Assembly: GCF_023824315.1 (NCBI RefSeq)
Contig: NZ_CP098732.1
Coordinates: 3,224,001-3,288,000, forward strand
From: Acinetobacter tibetensis
GTDB taxonomy: Bacteria > Pseudomonadota > Gammaproteobacteria > Pseudomonadales > Moraxellaceae
DNA: 64,000 bases
Reading direction: 5' to 3'
Positions 7,740 through 17,427 of the stretch are shown one piece after another. The notes beneath the pieces are model-generated. The model was not told where the DNA came from. It searched no databases and worked only from the letters and a program-made list of their open reading frames with translations. A program made the translations under genes and the position numbers. Position 1 is the first letter of the stretch; the number at the start of each line of letters is the position of its first letter.

Positions 7740-9308
7740 TTACTCCCACTCAATCGTTGCTGGTGGCTTAGATGACACGTCGTATACAACACGTGATACA
7801 TCTTTAATTTCATTCATAATACGCGTCGAGATTTTGTCGACCAATTCATACGGTAAGTGTGCAAAACGAGCCGTCATGAAATCCACAGTTTCAACCGCAC
7901 GCAGTGCAATGACCCATGCATAACGACGACCATCACCGACAACACCAACAGACTTCACAGGTTGGAATACTGCAAATGCTTGCGCAGTCTTGTCATACCA
8001 ACCGCTGTCGCGAAGCTCTTGCATGAAGATGTCGTCCGCAAGACGAAGAATATCCGCATATTCTTTTTTCACTTCACCCAAAATACGCACACCCAAACCT
8101 GGACCTGGGAATGGATGACGGTAGATCATGCTGTGCGGCAAGCCTAAAGTTGTACCTAATTTACGCACTTCATCTTTAAACAAGTCACGTAATGGCTCAA
8201 CCAATTCAAACTCTAAATCGTCTGGTAAACCACCCACGTTGTGGTGTGATTTAATCACATGTGCTTTACCTTGTTTGCTTGCAGCAGATTCAATCACGTC
8301 TGGGTAAATCGTCCCTTGCGCCAAGAATTTCACGCCATCAAGTTTACGTGCTTCTTCAGCAAAGACCGCAATGAACTCACGCCCAATGATTTTACGTTTT
8401 TTCTCAGGATCAACTTCACCCGCCAACGCAGTCAAGAAACGCTCTTCAGCATCGGCACGGATCACACGGATACCCATGTTTTCAGCAAACATTTGCATGA
8501 CTTGATCGCCTTCGTTTAAACGAAGTAAACCATTGTCAACAAATACACAGGTCAACTGATCGCCAATTGCTTTGTGCAATAACGCTGCAACGACAGATGA
8601 ATCGACACCGCCAGATAAACCAAGGAGAACTTTTTCATCACCAATTTGTTGGCGTAATTGCTCTACACGAAGGTCAATAATGTGTTCTGGTGTCCATAAA
8701 CCGCCACAACCACAAATTTTGTGTACAAAGTTAGCCAATAACTCTGCACCTTTTGCAGTGTGCGTTACTTCAGGATGGAACTGTACGCCATAGAAGCGAC
8801 GGCTTTCATCAGATGCCGCAGCAAATGGGCAGCTCGGTGTGCTGGCTGTGGTTACAAAACCTTCTGGTAGACGGCTGACTTTATCGCCATGGCTCATCCA
8901 CACATGTAATTGGTTTTCGCGGTCTTGAAGTTGACCAATGAGATGGTCACGCTGTTGAATATCAACTTCAGCATAGCCAAATTCGTGTACTGTACCCGCT
9001 TCAACCTTACCACCGAGTTGTTCAGACATGGTTTGGAAACCGTAGCAGATTCCCAATACAGGTACACCTAATTCAAACACCACTTGCGGTGCACGTGGAC
9101 TGCCTTCTTCATGCACACTTTCTGGTCCACCCGATAAAATAATACCGTTTGGATTAAACGCACGGATGTCTTCTTCAGACATATCGTAGGCATACATTTC
9201 AGAATAAACGCCCGCCTCGCGTACGCGACGTGCAATAAGTTGACTATATTGAGAGCCGAAATCCAAAATAAGGATACGATCTTCAGTAATTTGAGAATTG
9301 GTAGTCAT
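7740..9308 (-). CDS. guaA: GMP synthase (glutamine-hydrolysing)
   Basis: Converts XMP, ATP and glutamine to GMP, the last step of guanine nucleotide synthesis. The N-terminal glutamine amidotransferase domain (about 1-200) has the nucleophile motif GICYGFQ near residue 88 and the FHPEVTHT His/Glu pair. The ATP-pyrophosphatase domain carries the P-loop GLSGGVDSS, and the C-terminal dimerisation domain ends PPATIEWE as usual. At 522 residues it is full length. The ATG at 9308 is chosen over an upstream TTG because the protein then starts [20 protein letters not shown], the normal position for the family. No good Shine-Dalgarno is visible. Confidence 0.98.
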   Translation of the reverse strand: MTTNSQITEDRILILDFGSQYSQLIARRVREAGVYSEMYAYDMSEEDIRAFNPNGIILSGGPESVHEEGSPRAPQVVFELGVPVLGICYGFQTMSEQLGGKVEAGTVHEFGYAEVDIQQRDHLIGQLQDRENQLHVWMSHGDKVSRLPEGFVTTASTPSCPFAAASDESRRFYGVQFHPEVTHTAKGAELLANFVHKICGCGGLWTPEHIIDLRVEQLRQQIGDEKVLLGLSGGVDSSVVAALLHKAIGDQLTCVFVDNGLLRLNEGDQVMQMFAENMGIRVIRADAEERFLTALAGEVDPEKKRKIIGREFIAVFAEEARKLDGVKFLAQGTIYPDVIESAASKQGKAHVIKSHHNVGGLPDDLEFELVEPLRDLFKDEVRKLGTTLGLPHSMIYRHPFPGPGLGVRILGEVKKEYADILRLADDIFMQELRDSGWYDKTAQAFAVFQPVKSVGVVGDGRRYAWVIALRAVETVDFMTARFAHLPYELVDKISTRIMNEIKDVSRVVYDVSSKPPATIEWE

Positions 9309-9426
9309 GACAAACAACTATAATAGGCAAGCGAATATAAGCGCCATATTCTAACATTTTTCCCTATATTAAGCACACTATTTGGACAATCAATAAATAT
9401 ATTTACAAAACAAATGTTTAAATAAA

Positions 9427-9449
9427 AAGCACCGAATTTGTCGGTGCTT
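9427..9449 (-). terminator. Terminator after the DoxX gene
   Basis: A nine-base perfect stem (AAGCACCGA/TCGGTGCTT, five-base loop) with a TTTATT run on the minus strand, about 50 bases past the DoxX stop and ahead of guaA. Confidence 0.8.
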
Positions 9450-9498
9450 GTGAATCGCAATAGGATTTAGTAACCCCACGGCAAATAATTTAGATATC

Positions 9499-9915
9499 TT
9501 ATTTTTCAATGAGGGCATCTAGACTCAATTTACCTGCACCATGCAGCATTAAGAAAAACAAACCGCCCGCCATGGCAAAGTTTTTCATAAAGTTAATGGC
9601 ATCTTCCGCACCGCCATGAAAAATGAAAGCAGTGATGATACTAAAAACACCTAAGCCTAAAGCAGCAAAGCGCGCTTGAAAACCAAAAAACAGCGCTAAA
9701 CCACCACCAAACTCAACCAAGATGGTTAAGGGAAGTAGCGCACCAGGTACACCCATCGCCTCCATATAACCCACCGTTGCGCTATAAGCGGTGAGTTTTC
9801 CCCAACCTGCAACCAAAAAGATATAGGCGAGGAGCGCACGGGCGATTAAACTCACGGCGTTATCAAACGCAGGTTGAGTCACGATATTTTTCACAACAAC
9901 ATTGGGATTAAACAT
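9499..9915 (-). CDS. DoxX family inner-membrane protein
   Basis: A 138-residue protein with four hydrophobic helices (about 17-38, 55-75, 80-100, 105-130) and the DoxX signature around VAGWGKLTAY and PLTILVEFGGGLALFFGFQ. Family members are small quinone-associated or stress-related membrane proteins, and the exact role is unknown. AAGG precedes the ATG by about eight bases. It is a single-gene unit with its own terminator. Confidence 0.9.
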   Translation of the reverse strand: MFNPNVVVKNIVTQPAFDNAVSLIARALLAYIFLVAGWGKLTAYSATVGYMEAMGVPGALLPLTILVEFGGGLALFFGFQARFAALGLGVFSIITAFIFHGGAEDAINFMKNFAMAGGLFFLMLHGAGKLSLDALIEK

Positions 9916-10092
9916 AATTGAACCTTTTCTTAATCTTGTGGATAGGCACAGCTTAGTTTTTAATGATTATAGAATAAATACTTATTTTCAGACTTATCGT
10001 TTTATATTTGAAACGATAGATCGCTAAAATTAATTACGTTTTTATACTGACTTTCCGTATATGGGCTGCTAGGATTTGGCTACATTTTCGCG

Positions 10093-10740
10093 ATGTTTTA
10101 CCCCATGGAACTCCTTGATTTTATTTTACACGTAGATGACCATTTACTCGAATTTATTACAAATTATGGGGTCTGGATTTACGCTATTTTATTTTTAATT
10201 ATTTTTGTCGAAACGGGTTTGGTGGTCATGCCATTTTTACCGGGTGACAGCTTGTTATTTGCTGCGGGTGCGCTAGCAGCTTCTACAGGAGCCATGGATC
10301 CTTGGGTATTGGGCATTTTGCTGTTCGTTGCTGCTGTACTGGGCGATACCCTGAACTACCATATTGGCAAATATATTGGGCCACGGGTATTTGAAATTGA
10401 TTCACGTTTTATTAATAAACAACATCTGATTAATACACAAAAATTCTTTGCAAAGCATGGTGGTAAAACCATTATTTTTGCACGCTTTGTGCCTTTTGCT
10501 CGAACCTTCGCGCCCTTTGTCGCAGGTGCTGGACAAATGAATTATAAATTCTTTTTAACCTATAATTTAATTGGTGCTTTTTGCTGGATTGCCTCGTTCG
10601 TTACACTCGGTTATTTATTTGGCAACATGCCTATTGTGAAAGAGAATTTCACTCACCTCATCTTCGGGATTATTATAATCAGTGTCTTGCCGGGTATTAT
10701 TGGTTTTATTCGCCAGAAATTAGCAAAAAAGAAGGCTTAA
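10093..10740 (+). CDS. DedA family membrane protein
   Basis: A 215-residue polytopic protein of the DedA/SNARE-associated family, whose members act in envelope lipid trafficking and membrane-potential homeostasis. Key features are ETGLVVMPFLPGDSLLFAAGALA near residues 42-64 and FARFVPFARTFAPFVAGAG near 132-150, which hold the acidic residue and the Arg pair essential in E. coli DedA proteins. The start could be ATG 10093 or ATG 10105, and neither has a clear ribosome site. The stop overlaps the convergent LysE gene by four bases. Confidence 0.92.
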   Translation: MFYPMELLDFILHVDDHLLEFITNYGVWIYAILFLIIFVETGLVVMPFLPGDSLLFAAGALAASTGAMDPWVLGILLFVAAVLGDTLNYHIGKYIGPRVFEIDSRFINKQHLINTQKFFAKHGGKTIIFARFVPFARTFAPFVAGAGQMNYKFFLTYNLIGAFCWIASFVTLGYLFGNMPIVKENFTHLIFGIIIISVLPGIIGFIRQKLAKKKA

Positions 10741-11330
10741 AAGAAGCGCATCACCACAGGTAACATACAAATCAGCAATAACATGGCCGATCCTTTATAC
10801 AAATGATCGGCTTTTATTGGCTTTAAATTCCCTGCCAAAATAGCCTTGCCAAAGACCATCCAAAACAATGCGGCTGGAACCAAAATTAAAGAAAAGACCA
10901 AAAATACCAGTCCTGCACTCAAACTACTGTTCCACATTTCTAACGGTAAAATTCCTGCGGCAAAAAGCAGTGCTTTGGGGTTTTTGAGCGTTGAAAAAAA
11001 CAATTGATGTGGACGAATATGAGGATGCTTTTGATGATGTGATTGCAGATGTGTCGACTTCCATAAATGGAATGCGATCCAAAACACATACAACGCACTC
11101 AACACATGCAGCAAAGTAATCAAATGCGGCCAGACTGGACTGGTCAAATGGATAAACAGCGACCACAAACTAATTGCATAAATGTAGCCCAATAATTCGG
11201 CTGGAATAAGTAAACTGGTTTTAGTCACACCTTGTTGATGAGCAGAGCTTGCCAGTAATGCATTGGTTGGTCCCGGTATCAGAAACACTGCAATCATTGC
11301 AAAAACAAACAGCCAACTCTCAATCATCAA
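10737..11330 (-). CDS. LysE family exporter
   Basis: A 197-residue inner-membrane protein with about six helices and the LysE/RhtB N-terminal signature (FLIPGPTNALLASSAHQQG, about residues 16-34). The family exports amino acids and related metabolites; the substrate cannot be told. The start is one of two adjacent ATG codons (11330 or 11327). It stands alone between a convergent DedA gene and a hairpin at 11500. Confidence 0.88.
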   Translation of the reverse strand: MMIESWLFVFAMIAVFLIPGPTNALLASSAHQQGVTKTSLLIPAELLGYIYAISLWSLFIHLTSPVWPHLITLLHVLSALYVFWIAFHLWKSTHLQSHHQKHPHIRPHQLFFSTLKNPKALLFAAGILPLEMWNSSLSAGLVFLVFSLILVPAALFWMVFGKAILAGNLKPIKADHLYKGSAMLLLICMLPVVMRFF

Positions 11331-11499
11331 AACCTATCACTCAAATGCAAATTGTTGCACACCTTATCTGAAAGCTGCCCCAAACAACAAGCCAAGCCCA
11401 GTCTAAATCGAGACACAATAGGTTAGATTCAACTGTTAATACAATCTAATATACTGTTTATATTATCATTATTTTTGAAATATTTTGAAAAACTTTCAT

Positions 11500-11531
11500 C
11501 CTCTAGCGCTTTTCAATCTTTTCGCTAGAGG
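11500..11531 (-). terminator. Hairpin after the lipoprotein gene
   Basis: Nine-base perfect arms (CCTCTAGCG/CGCTAGAGG) with a T-containing loop, 16 bases past the lipoprotein stop. The downstream T run is weak (GTTTTTC), so it may be only partly efficient. Confidence 0.6.
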
Positions 11532-11547
11532 GTGAGATTCTTCTGGT

Positions 11548-11934
11548 TTAAGTTCTTGGAACCACCTTAATGGGGCAATTTTTAAACTGTGCAGCTTGCA
11601 CAATCGCATCCTGTTGCCCCATCAAACGTGAAATTTCGGTTTTTTTGGTATTTGAAGACTGTCCCATATTTAATGAAACACTTGGACCAAAGCCCCAGCC
11701 ACCACCGTGACTCCAACCGCCACCCAAGCCAACACCCACACCAACACCTGTACGTTTTGCCACAGAAACACCTTGGTTTAAATATTGCTGAATTCGGTCA
11801 TATTCTGCCTGTAGCTGTTGGCAGTTCAAAGACTGATATTGCGTTGGAGAAACATAGGTCGGTTTGACCGTAGTTGCGCACGCTGCAAGCAATACACTAC
11901 TTGCTGCAAGGATAGATAAAGCAATTTTTTTCAT
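11548..11934 (-). CDS. Glycine-rich lipoprotein
   Basis: A 128-residue lipoprotein. A signal peptide ends in the lipobox LLAAC (Cys about residue 18). The mature part has a Cys pair (NCQQL and NCPIK), a coiled stretch, and a glycine repeat (GVGVGVGLGGGWSHGGGWGFGP, given here as positions about 63-84). The glycine stretch resembles membrane-inserting glycine-zipper segments, but I do not recognise the family. The ATG at 11934 is chosen over an upstream TTG because GAGAAAAG sits just ahead. It lies 14 bases after the ParA gene, so the two are probably co-transcribed. Confidence 0.75.
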   Translation of the reverse strand: MKKIALSILAASSVLLAACATTVKPTYVSPTQYQSLNCQQLQAEYDRIQQYLNQGVSVAKRTGVGVGVGLGGGWSHGGGWGFGPSVSLNMGQSSNTKKTEISRLMGQQDAIVQAAQFKNCPIKVVPRT

Positions 11935-11948
11935 AACTTTTCTCAATC

Positions 11949-12788
11949 TTATTTTTGCTCAATTTCATTGAACAATGAAAGATAGGCCTGCGTCAATTTG
12001 TGATCTTTCGCCAAATAGATTAATGGCTGGTTCTGATGATGGGATTCTTTCATCAGTACCGAAGGCGGCAACATATTTTCCAATACAGGCAGCCCCTCAT
12101 CCTTCAATTGCTGCACCACTTCGCGAGGTAGTTTAGCTTGCGCTTGGTACTGATTCACTACAATACCTTCAATTTCCAATTGGTCATTATGATCATCTTG
12201 GGTTTCAATCACATTTTCAATCAGGCTTTGTAAGGCACGTTTCGAGAACACATCACAATCAAATGGAATTAACACGCGATCTGCCGAAATTAATGCAGAT
12301 AAAGTAAAGAAATTAAATGCAGGGGGTGTATCAATATAGATACGGTCATATTTACCTTCGAGTAACTTTAAGGCATCCCGTAATTTATAAATTTTATGTT
12401 TGGCTTCTAAAGCATAGGCCAAAGCCCCTAAACTTGGACTTGCAGGAATAACATCCAGGTGCTTAAACGGGGTTTGATGCACATAACTTTCCAGACCTTT
12501 GGGGCGATTCTTTAATAAAGATCCAATCGCATTGCCTAATAGCCCAGCTTTACTTTGACTTGTCCCCAAAACGTCATCGAAGTAGTTTTCAATATTCGGT
12601 TCTAATGCAGGTTTATCAACCGAATAGGTGGCATCATCACCCAATAAATATTGACTGGAGTTGGCTTGCGGATCCAAATCAATCACCAGTGTCTTCAATC
12701 CCTGATACGCGCTAATCGCAGCCAAATTGACGGTAATACTCGACTTGCCCACACCACCTTTCTGATTAAACACCACACGTGTCCGCAT
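11949..12788 (-). CDS. ParA/Soj-type ATPase, orphan
   Basis: A 279-residue P-loop ATPase of the ParA/MinD class. The deviant Walker A is FNQKGGVGKSSITVNLA (residues 7-23), followed by VIDLDPQANSS (Walker A' region) and the Walker B-like IYIDTPPAF near 150. Such proteins position DNA or protein cargo using the nucleoid as a matrix. There is no parB-like gene or parS-like array beside it, so it is not the chromosome-partition pair. The downstream partner is a lipoprotein, and the cargo is unknown. Confidence 0.88.
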   Translation of the reverse strand: MRTRVVFNQKGGVGKSSITVNLAAISAYQGLKTLVIDLDPQANSSQYLLGDDATYSVDKPALEPNIENYFDDVLGTSQSKAGLLGNAIGSLLKNRPKGLESYVHQTPFKHLDVIPASPSLGALAYALEAKHKIYKLRDALKLLEGKYDRIYIDTPPAFNFFTLSALISADRVLIPFDCDVFSKRALQSLIENVIETQDDHNDQLEIEGIVVNQYQAQAKLPREVVQQLKDEGLPVLENMLPPSVLMKESHHQNQPLIYLAKDHKLTQAYLSLFNEIEQK

Positions 12789-12872
12789 ATTCCCCCCTCC
12801 CTCAATTTTTATCTATGATCATTAAGCAGTGTAATCGATCATTTTTTTATCGCTATCGAAAATGTCTGACAA

Positions 12873-13262
12873 TCAACCAAAATTTGGCTGAATCATCACC
12901 AAGCCTAAAATTGCAATAAACGCCACTACGGCTAAAAACAAGCCTGCACGGCGTTGCGCCAAGACAATCTGATCCTGCTTCTTATAGGCTTTGCTTAAAG
13001 AAGACAAAAGCACTAAAAACAGAATGATTTTGGCATAAAACCAAGACTGTACATCAAAACCTTTCATCACCAACAAGGCAACACCCGTCAAAATCAACAA
13101 GGTCATAGCACTGTGCTGAAAAGCCACAAAGAATGTACGTGCAGATGGATTCGGCAAATTACCTTCGGTTCCCGAAAATAAACTCCGCGCGCGAATCACA
13201 ATTGCCACACCCGCCAGTACAACAGCCAACCAATGCAGCATTAACAACATTTGAGCATCCAT
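12873..13262 (-). CDS. Small four-helix membrane protein (SirB-like)
   Basis: A 129-residue protein with four hydrophobic helices (about 4-24, 47-67, 74-92, 105-123). The pattern (R near the first helix, HSAMTLLILTGVALL, then WFYAKIILFLVLLSSL and QRRAG) resembles SirB2/invasion-expression membrane proteins, but the match is by general layout only. It is 15 bases downstream of bolA, so the two are likely in one transcript. Confidence 0.5.
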   Translation of the reverse strand: MDAQMLLMLHWLAVVLAGVAIVIRARSLFSGTEGNLPNPSARTFFVAFQHSAMTLLILTGVALLVMKGFDVQSWFYAKIILFLVLLSSLSKAYKKQDQIVLAQRRAGLFLAVVAFIAILGLVMIQPNFG

Positions 13263-13277
13263 AACCAGCCAATATCC

Positions 13278-13586
13278 TTAATGCTTAGGTGCATGTGCAC
13301 ATTCTGGGCTTGAAGTGTCTTGTCCCTGCCATTCCGATTCTACAAAGGCATGCAGGGCTAATGCATGGATGCGACTCGGTGCCAATAAATCACCTACAGC
13401 AGCATAAACCTTCTGATGACGTTGCACTAAACGTAAGCCATCAAAGGCTTCACTGACAATCACCACTTTAAAATGTGACTCTTTGCCTGGGAAATAACCA
13501 CCATGTCCCGCAGACTCATTTACGATTTCTAGATAAATTGGTGCCAATTGTTGTAAGCGGTCGCGCAGTTGTAATTCTAAGCTCAT
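13278..13586 (-). CDS. BolA family protein
   Basis: A 102-residue protein with the BolA fold: NESAGHGGYFPGKESHFKVVIVSEAFDGL, then RHQKVYAAVGDLL and the conserved HALALHAF motif near residues 79-86. BolA proteins partner monothiol glutaredoxins in iron-sulfur handling, and some act as transcription factors. It has an unusually polar tail with a Cys. It is first gene of a short unit with the membrane protein downstream. Confidence 0.9.
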   Translation of the reverse strand: MSLELQLRDRLQQLAPIYLEIVNESAGHGGYFPGKESHFKVVIVSEAFDGLRLVQRHQKVYAAVGDLLAPSRIHALALHAFVESEWQGQDTSSPECAHAPKH

Positions 13587-13748
13587 GAGGATCTGCCTTT
13601 ATCTTTTAACTGACTTACAGTATAGCGGTTCTACCCTGATGTTTTGTATTCACTCACAACTTTTACTGCTACAAGCCCATATTTTTAGAAAATCTGGCAT
13701 AAAATGCTTTTATTTTATGCAATTGATACAAGTTTTTTCAGAAACATA

Positions 13749-13776
13749 TTGACCATCATTTTTCATACTGTATTAT
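13749..13776 (+). promoter_or_regulatory. Sigma-70-type promoter of the tRNA-Gly pair
   Basis: TTGACC at 13749-13754 and TATTAT at 13771-13776 with a 16-base spacer, ending ten bases before the first tRNA. This is the expected geometry for a stable-RNA promoter. Confidence 0.65.
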
Positions 13777-13785
13777 ACACGGCAT

Positions 13786-13861
<76 letters not shown>

Positions 13862-13900
13862 AATTTTTTAGTGTAAGTTTTAGAAAAAACTGCTCAATAT

Positions 13901-13976
<76 letters not shown>

Positions 13977-13981
13977 GATTC

Positions 13982-14015
13982 AAAAAAGCCCTAGTCGAAA
14001 GATTAGGGCTTTTTT
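13982..14015 (+). terminator. Terminator of the tRNA-Gly operon
   Basis: Fifteen-base arms with one G-T pair around a GAAA loop, ending in six T. Confidence 0.92.
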
Positions 14016-14040
14016 ATGGCTAAAATTAAAATTTGAATAA

Positions 14041-14583
14041 TCCATTTTTCATTCAAGTAGCTCGCCAATTTTTTACAAAATTGATCTGATTCACCAGCAA
14101 TCTTCTAGAAAATAGCCCACTCAAAACTTTTGCACCCAAATAGCCGTTGCCTGTGTTTTAAAAGCATTTTTGCATCACGGTAAAGTTCTAGTGGGTACAT
14201 GCCACATCACGAAAAAAAACAACCACAACTAAAAACTACCCCTCACACCGCCCTTAAAGGACCACCGAGATAAATTAACAGGGTTTAAACGTTGTGGTGA
14301 AGTGAGTGACGAGGGTTGAGGTCTCGGTACAGTGTCTGGCTGGATCGAACAAACTAGCGGTGATGAATGTGATCTGGCAAATCGATTCAATGGTTTTCAA
14401 GATCGAACTTTGGGCGCAGGTCCTATTCTGACCTATGATAAAAAACTTAGCCAAAGTTCAGAACCGCCTGCATCACTCCGTGGCATATATGAGTTTGATG
14501 TCAAAAACTGCTCTGCAGGCAAGGCTTATCAACGATCCATACGAATACAGATGCCTTTCATTAAAACATCTGATCGATACCCC
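14041..14583. other. 543-base stretch without a supported gene
   Basis: Lies between the tRNA operon and the racemase terminator. A 110-codon GTG-started frame at 14332-14664 runs through the terminator hairpin and into the racemase stop, has no ribosome site, and I recognise no family in it. The composition is less AT-rich than nearby gaps. It could be the remains of DNA once inserted beside the tRNA genes, but no integrase or repeated tRNA 3' end is visible. Confidence 0.4.
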
Positions 14584-14613
14584 ATAAAATTACCCCCTAC
14601 TGGATGCAGGGGG
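14584..14613 (-). terminator. Terminator after the racemase gene
   Basis: A six-base C/G stem (14593-14598 with 14608-14613), a nine-base loop, then TAATTTTAT on the minus strand, about 30 bases past the racemase stop. Confidence 0.7.
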
Positions 14614-14644
14614 CAATACATTACTTCAAGGTATTTTGGCGAAT

Positions 14645-15871
14645 TTATCGCACCACAATTTTAGGATTGGAATTGCCCCACATGGTGTAGACATCTGCCA
14701 GCAAAGCACCATTGTATTCTTCTAAATCACTTTGCTTGACGCTTTCATTGCCTTGCTGACCAAACAACACCACTTCATCACTGGCACGAATATCTGGAAA
14801 ATCAGTAACATCCACCATAGTGGTATTCATGGAAGTACGCCCGACCACAGGAACTTTATGTCCACGAATCAGCACATAGGCTTTATTACTAAAGGCACGA
14901 CGGTAACCATCCGAATAGCCCATTGGCAAGTTCGCCAATAATGAATCACGCTTTAAAGTATAGGTCTGGTCATAACCCACAGTTGTACCTTTTAAATAAG
15001 CATTCACTGTAGCTACTTGGGTTTTAAAAGTCATCAGCTTCTTATATTCCACCCGATCAGGAATACTGTCGCCATAAATCACGCCACCTGCACGGACCAT
15101 ATCTAAATGTGACTCTGGCACTGTTAAAGTGGCAAATGAATTGGCTGTGTGCAAGGTTAAATCTTCACGCTTGAGTTTGGCTTTTTTAATCAACCAGTCG
15201 GCTTGTTGATTAAACACAGCTAAATGTTCCCGCACATATTTTTGATCTTCTACAGCATAATGCGTCATGATGCCGACCAACTTTAAATTTGGCAGTTTGG
15301 TCATATGCAGTGCTTGTTGTTTGCCTTGCTCACTGTTTAACTCTAAACCGTTTCGATCCATCCCACCTGCATTTAAACCCAAATGATAGGCAACTGTAAT
15401 CCCTTGCTGTTTCGCCCAAGTGGAAATACGCTGCGCTTGCTCATAGTTTCCGAATAATTCTTCCATCTTGAGTGAAGCTGCATTTTGAATTTCTTGATCG
15501 GTGGCTGCACGCAGTCTTAAAATGCGACCTTGATAGCCCGACTGGCGCACCATCGCGGCTTCGGCATTACTGGTAATGCCGACACAGGGCACATTCAACT
15601 TGATAATGCTCGGCATGAGCAACTGAATACCGTGACCATAAGCATCGGCTTTCATGACCGCACAAATCTGGCTTTTGTCCTGTAGTTGCTGTTGTAAGGT
15701 CTGAATATTCTGCTCAAAGGTCTGCACATTAATTTCAACCCAAGCATTGGCTTGTGGTGCCGCTGCCTGTGTCGCTGAAAGATGTGGCGTCAATAAAGGT
15801 GCCGCCATCGTGCTACTGATATTCAGTAGCCCCGCCCCCAACATACATGTCAATAATGTTACTTTTTTCAA
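14645..15871 (-). CDS. Periplasmic alanine/broad-specificity amino-acid racemase
   Basis: A PLP-dependent fold-type III racemase. After a signal peptide (about residues 1-24, ending STMAA), the barrel domain holds the PLP lysine in AVMKADAYGHG, and the C-terminal domain carries MGYSDGYRRAF and GRTSMNTTMVDVTD with the catalytic-site region. Export to the periplasm and the extra N-terminal segment match the broad-specificity racemases (Bsr type) that make non-canonical D-amino acids, rather than cytosolic Alr. The TTG at 15871 is chosen as start: GAGGG lies seven bases upstream and a signal peptide follows at once. The longer ATG frame from 15928 would run through a terminator hairpin. It lies downstream of an amino-acid permease. 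Confidence 0.88.
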   Translation of the reverse strand: MKKVTLLTCMLGAGLLNISSTMAAPLLTPHLSATQAAAPQANAWVEINVQTFEQNIQTLQQQLQDKSQICAVMKADAYGHGIQLLMPSIIKLNVPCVGITSNAEAAMVRQSGYQGRILRLRAATDQEIQNAASLKMEELFGNYEQAQRISTWAKQQGITVAYHLGLNAGGMDRNGLELNSEQGKQQALHMTKLPNLKLVGIMTHYAVEDQKYVREHLAVFNQQADWLIKKAKLKREDLTLHTANSFATLTVPESHLDMVRAGGVIYGDSIPDRVEYKKLMTFKTQVATVNAYLKGTTVGYDQTYTLKRDSLLANLPMGYSDGYRRAFSNKAYVLIRGHKVPVVGRTSMNTTMVDVTDFPDIRASDEVVLFGQQGNESVKQSDLEEYNGALLADVYTMWGNSNPKIVVR

Positions 15872-15892
15872 GACAAATCCCTCTTCGTCGTT

Positions 15893-15919
15893 ATAAAAAG
15901 AGAGGGGCAATACCCTCTC
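15893..15919 (-). terminator. Terminator between the permease and racemase genes
   Basis: Minus-strand GAGAGGG / CCCTCTC stem with a six-base loop, followed by TTTTTAT. It lies immediately after the permease stop and 22 bases before the racemase start codon. It should reduce, or condition, read-through into the racemase gene. Confidence 0.8.
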
Positions 15920-15927
15920 ACGCTTCA

Positions 15928-17427
15928 TTAATTATTTTCTGGCATTTCATCCTGTTCAATGCGGCGACCATGGGTCAAAATCCAGTTACGCTCTGCATAT
16001 TTTTTCGTTTTATAGTAATAAGCAATACCCAATCCAATAAACCAGATTGGAGAGAAGGCCAAAGAAATCATGGTGTCATGATCGAGCGCCAAAATCGCCA
16101 CCACAAAAATTAAGAACAACAAGGTAAACCATGCCATAAAACGGCCACCCGGCATTTTATACACCGACTGTTCATGCAGTTCAGGCGCTTTTTTGCGATA
16201 AGCCAAGTACGACAAAATAATCATAGCAAAGGTGAAAATACACAAAATCGAGGTAAAGGCTGAAATGATGATAAATGCCGTCATGACATCAGGCACAATG
16301 AACAGAATTGAAGTGCCGACCACCACACAGAACATCGAGAACATTAAGCTCAATACAGGCACTTTGCTTTTCGATAATTTTGCAAAACTTTTTGGTGCAT
16401 CTTTTTCTACCGCTAAACCGAACAACATCCGGCTGGTGGCAAACACACCACTATTCGCAGAAGACATGGCAGAGGTAGCCACGACAAAGTTGACAATACT
16501 GGCTGCCGCAGGCAAACCAATTAAAGTAAACATTTCAACAAATGGACTCTTGTCTGGAGAAATCTGCGACCACGAAGTGACTGCGATAATACAAACCAAA
16601 GCACCGATATAGAATAATAAAATACGTAATGGAATTGAATTAATCGCGCGTGGTAAAGCATGATGCGGATCTTTGGTTTCTGCTGCTGTGGTACCCACCA
16701 ATTCAATCCCGACGAAGGCAAATACCGCAATTTGGAAACCAGCCAAGAAGCCCGTTAGACCATAAGGGAACAGTGACTCTTTCTCGACCACATGGGCCAA
16801 AGACGCTTTCACACCATCTGGAGAAACAAAACCAATCGTAATCAGGTAGACGCCAACCAAGAGGAACATAATGATCGCGATAATTTTAATTAAGGCAAAC
16901 CAGAACTCCACTTCACCAAATAGTTTTACCGCGACAAAGTTCAACAAAGTCAAAATGGCAATAGAGGTGAAGGCGGGTATCCATGCGGGTAAATCGGGAT
17001 ACCAAAACTGTGCATAACCTCCAATCACAATCACATCCGCAATTGCGGTGACAATCCAACTGAGCCAGTACGACCAACCCAAAAAGAAGCCTGCCCACGG
17101 CCCCAAATAAGCCGTTGCAAAGTCTGCAAAAGATTTGTAATTGGTATTAGAAAGCAGTAATTCCCCCATCGCACGCATGACGAAGAAGAAGAAGAAGCCA
17201 ATAATGAGGTAAGTTAAGATGATCGAAGTCCCCGACACCGCTAGTGTCTTGCCCGACCCCATAAAGAGACCTGTACCTATCGCACCACCAATCGCAATCA
17301 TCTGAATATGGCGATTGGTCAGTGAGCGTTGCAGTTGTTCTTCCTCAACTGACTCGTAATGATGTCCACCCAGTAAATCACCTTCTAAAGGCTCTTTTTG
17401 TTGATGGGTCTGTTTTCCATTCATCAT
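15928..17427 (-). CDS. Amino-acid permease, APC superfamily (CycA/AAT type)
   Basis: A proton-coupled importer of about 499 residues with twelve predicted helices. The first-helix motif IQMIAIGGAIGTGLFMGSGK (about residues 42-61 from the chosen start) is the substrate-binding unwound segment of the AAT family. Overall it is closest to CycA, which takes up D-serine, D-alanine and glycine; that substrate set is inferred. The ATG at 17427 is chosen over an upstream TTG because GGAGT lies six bases ahead. A racemase gene follows after a terminator, and the two together suggest D/L-alanine use. Confidence 0.88.
   Translation of the reverse strand: MMNGKQTHQQKEPLEGDLLGGHHYESVEEEQLQRSLTNRHIQMIAIGGAIGTGLFMGSGKTLAVSGTSIILTYLIIGFFFFFVMRAMGELLLSNTNYKSFADFATAYLGPWAGFFLGWSYWLSWIVTAIADVIVIGGYAQFWYPDLPAWIPAFTSIAILTLLNFVAVKLFGEVEFWFALIKIIAIIMFLLVGVYLITIGFVSPDGVKASLAHVVEKESLFPYGLTGFLAGFQIAVFAFVGIELVGTTAAETKDPHHALPRAINSIPLRILLFYIGALVCIIAVTSWSQISPDKSPFVEMFTLIGLPAAASIVNFVVATSAMSSANSGVFATSRMLFGLAVEKDAPKSFAKLSKSKVPVLSLMFSMFCVVVGTSILFIVPDVMTAFIIISAFTSILCIFTFAMIILSYLAYRKKAPELHEQSVYKMPGGRFMAWFTLLFLIFVVAILALDHDTMISLAFSPIWFIGLGIAYYYKTKKYAERNWILTHGRRIEQDEMPENN

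Noticed and set aside
14332..14664. 110-codon plus-strand frame with GTG start
   Set aside because: No ribosome site, runs through the racemase terminator hairpin and into the racemase stop, and no family is recognised.
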